From the NCBI GenBank assembly GCA_946481495.1, contig CAMLNW010000038.1:1-14968 (forward strand): a stretch of DNA of 14,968 bases, given 5' to 3'. Position 1 is the stretch's first letter; every line of letters begins with the position of its first letter. The stretch is from an uncultured Actinomycetes bacterium. GTDB taxonomy: Bacteria; Actinomycetota; Thermoleophilia; Solirubrobacterales; Thermoleophilaceae. Below the pieces are notes generated by a model, which was not told the origin of the DNA, did not search any database, and was given only the letters and a program-made list of their open reading frames with translations. Shown piece by piece: positions 13,097 to 14,968 of the stretch. A program made the translations under genes and the position numbers.

Positions 13097-14968
13097 ATGC
13101 TCGCCCGGATAGCCGACCTCACCTGGAACCGCCCGAAGCTCGTCCTGTCGCTGGTGGGGGTGTTCGCCATCCTGGCGATCGCCCTTGGCCACGACGTCGA
13201 GAAGCACCTCAAGGCCGCCGGCTTCACCGACAGCGCGTCGGAGAGCGAGCAGGCCGCCGACACGCTGCGCGACGCGCTCGGCTACGACCCCAACGCAGCG
13301 CTCTTCCTGGTGGTGCGCGATCCGGATGGCGGGAAGATCGACACCACCAGCCCCGCGGTGCTGCGTGAGGTCGCGCGGCTGACCGAGGAGGTCGGCCAGG
13401 TCGAGCACGTCGGACGGGTCGTGAACCCGGTGGCGCCCGGTGGGCCGTCGGCCAGCGATGCGCAACCTGGCGCGCGCGAGCGCGCGGCGGCCCGGCGTGC
13501 GACCAGCCGTCTCGTCGCCAAGGACGGCGAGTCGATCGTCGTCTCCGTCCACCTCACGACCGCCGACGTCGAGGACACCGGCGGCTTCGTCGCCGAGGAC
13601 GTCGCCCCGATCGCCGCGTCGAGCAAGCTCGACGTCGGGATGGGCGGCTTCGCGGCCGGCTTCAACGAGACCAACGACCAGACGCGCGAGGATCTGACGA
13701 AGGCCGAGCTGATCGCCTTCCCGATCCTCGCCGTGCTGCTGTTGCTCGTCTTCCGCGGCGTCGTCGCGGCATCGATCCCGCTGCTGATCGGCGTGATCTC
13801 GATCGTCGGGACGTTCCTCGTGCTGCGCGTGATGTCTGAGCTCGTCGACACGTCGCTGTTCGCGATGAACATCGCCACCGGGCTCAGTCTTGGGTTAGCC
13901 GTCGACTACGCGCTGCTGATGGTCTCGCGCTACCGCGAGGAGATCGCCGCCGACGGCGCGACCCGCGAGGCCCACCGCCGGACCGTGCTCACTGCCGGCC
14001 GCACGGCGATGTTCTCGGGCTTCACGGTCGCCGTCGCGCTCGCCGCACTGGTCGTGATGCCGCAGCGCTTCCTCTACTCGATGGCCGTTGCCGGCGCCGC
14101 GGTCGGCGTGCTCTCGGCGATCATCGCGATCCTCGTCGTGCCGTCGCTGCTGGCGCTGCTCGGCACCAACATCGACAAGTGGTCGGTCCGCCGCGGGCCG
14201 GCGGTCTCCGACGAGTCGGACGGCTGGTACCGGCTCGCCCACGGCGTGATGCGCCGGCCGGTCGCAACGGCGCTGGCGAGCGCCGGGCTGCTGCTCGCGG
14301 CCGCCTCGCCACTGCTGTTCACCACGCTCACCGGTCCGAGCGCCGAGGCGGTGCCCCCCGGCCAGCCGTCCTACGACGCCTACCAGTACGTCAACGCTCA
14401 CTACCCGCGCGACGTGAGCGAGGCGGTCACGGTCGCGGTGCGCGGCGAGGCGAGCGACGCCGAGCTGGCGGCATACGCGCGCCGGATCGAGGCGATCGAC
14501 GGGATCGAGCCGAGCACGCCGTTCGTGCGCGCCGGCGATACCGTGGCCTACGCCAACTTCGCCGCGCCCGCTCCGGCGCTCGGGGGCGCGGCCCAGGACG
14601 CCGTCCACTCGATCCGCGACCTCGCCCCGCCGGGCACTGCGACGACCCTCGTCGCGGGCAACACCGCGCGCTTCGTCGACCAGAAGCAGAGCCTGCTCGA
14701 CCACGCGCCGATGGTCGTGGCGATCGTCGCACTGACGACGCTGCTGATCCTGTTCCTGCTCACCGGGTCGGTCCTGCTGCCGGTCAAGACGTTGCTGATG
14801 AACACGCTGACGCTCGGCGCGACGCTCGGCCTGGTCGTGCTTGCCTTCCAGGAGGGCTGGCTCGACGCACCGTTCGACTACAACGGCCCGGCTGCGGTCG
14901 AGGTGACGAGCCTCGTCTTCCTGTTCGCGATCGTCTTCGCGCGCGATCACCGCGGTGTTGCTCGTGCA
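13097..14968 (+). CDS. MMPL/RND-family transporter, 3' partial
   Basis: The frame opens at ATG 13097 and has no stop before the right edge: 624 codons are visible. After a basic start (MLARIADLTWNRPK) comes TM1 (about 16-32) and an extracytoplasmic loop to about 200. A block of hydrophobic helices follows, with the MMPL signature GLSLGLAVDYALLMVSRYREE (Asp270-Tyr271, matching the proton-relay pair of TM4 in MmpL proteins). Further parts are RTAMFSGFTVAVALAAL, a second loop (about 410-530), and helices starting again at MVVAIVALTTLLILFLL. The family exports lipids or hydrophobic drugs using the proton gradient. The last ~10 codons (ARDHRGVARA) do not match the expected second relay segment after FLFAIVF; see findings. 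It is divergent from and probably regulated by HxlR. Confidence 0.9.
   Translation, partial: MLARIADLTWNRPKLVLSLVGVFAILAIALGHDVEKHLKAAGFTDSASESEQAADTLRDALGYDPNAALFLVVRDPDGGKIDTTSPAVLREVARLTEEVGQVEHVGRVVNPVAPGGPSASDAQPGARERAAARRATSRLVAKDGESIVVSVHLTTADVEDTGGFVAEDVAPIAASSKLDVGMGGFAAGFNETNDQTREDLTKAELIAFPILAVLLLLVFRGVVAASIPLLIGVISIVGTFLVLRVMSELVDTSLFAMNIATGLSLGLAVDYALLMVSRYREEIAADGATREAHRRTVLTAGRTAMFSGFTVAVALAALVVMPQRFLYSMAVAGAAVGVLSAIIAILVVPSLLALLGTNIDKWSVRRGPAVSDESDGWYRLAHGVMRRPVATALASAGLLLAAASPLLFTTLTGPSAEAVPPGQPSYDAYQYVNAHYPRDVSEAVTVAVRGEASDAELAAYARRIEAIDGIEPSTPFVRAGDTVAYANFAAPAPALGGAAQDAVHSIRDLAPPGTATTLVAGNTARFVDQKQSLLDHAPMVVAIVALTTLLILFLLTGSVLLPVKTLLMNTLTLGATLGLVVLAFQEGWLDAPFDYNGPAAVEVTSLVFLFAIVFARDHRGVARA

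Noticed and set aside
13895..14950. Minus-strand frame opposite the MMPL gene (351 codons)
   Set aside because: Same His/Arg/Asp-rich shadow pattern; the plus strand carries the MMPL signature and hydrophobic helices.

Overview
This window is GC-rich bacterial DNA with dense genes, short gaps and strong G/C bias at third codon positions. It most resembles a Thermoleophilia / Solirubrobacterales-type actinobacterium. That assignment is an inference from two large secreted proteins at the left end, whose phrases (such as CLSC after a propeller blade, repeated LPxGxxxNP modules and a basic C-terminal tail) I associate with that lineage, plus the DUF3618 / Holin-X cluster and an HxlR-MMPL pair. 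I saw no tRNA, rRNA, CRISPR array, IS element or phage module. No stretch over about 170 bases lacks a gene.

Layout. (1) 3-5724, plus strand: a two-gene unit for exported proteins. The first is a PD40/TolB-like beta-propeller cut by the window's left edge. The second is a signal-peptide protein of about 1,150 residues with four copies of a module of roughly 215-230 residues. Its last ~60 residues are displaced by an apparent one-base deletion near 5541-5553. A strong hairpin follows. (2) 5793-7994: small enzymes and small membrane proteins: a RibD-C/DHFR-like reductase (minus), two tiny membrane proteins (plus), an SRPBCC protein (minus) and a YCII/DGPF protein (plus). (3) 8102-10926, plus strand: a 14-TM-type DHA2 drug/H+ antiporter, then a cytosolic GGDEF-HD-GYP fusion whose start codon sits at the foot of a long hairpin. 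(4) 10937-12350, minus strand: three tightly packed genes for alanine-rich helical membrane-associated proteins (DUF883/LEA-like, Holin-X, DUF3618), behind a candidate sigma-B/sigma-F-type promoter. (5) 12455-14968: an HxlR regulator divergent from an MMPL transporter that runs off the right edge.

How they may work together (inference): HxlR probably controls the divergent MMPL exporter and itself through repeated sites in their 81-bp shared promoter, where both genes look leaderless. The minus-strand trio looks like a general-stress envelope operon. The GGDEF-HD protein would make and/or break c-di-GMP. The first two genes look like lineage-specific cell-surface proteins of unknown function.

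I found no convincing new defence or mobile system. The items most worth a second look are the four-module secreted protein and its frameshift, the symmetric leaderless HxlR/MMPL promoter with 21-bp-spaced repeats, the stress-type promoter of the trio, the hairpin over the c-di-GMP gene start, and the odd end of the MMPL gene at the window edge.
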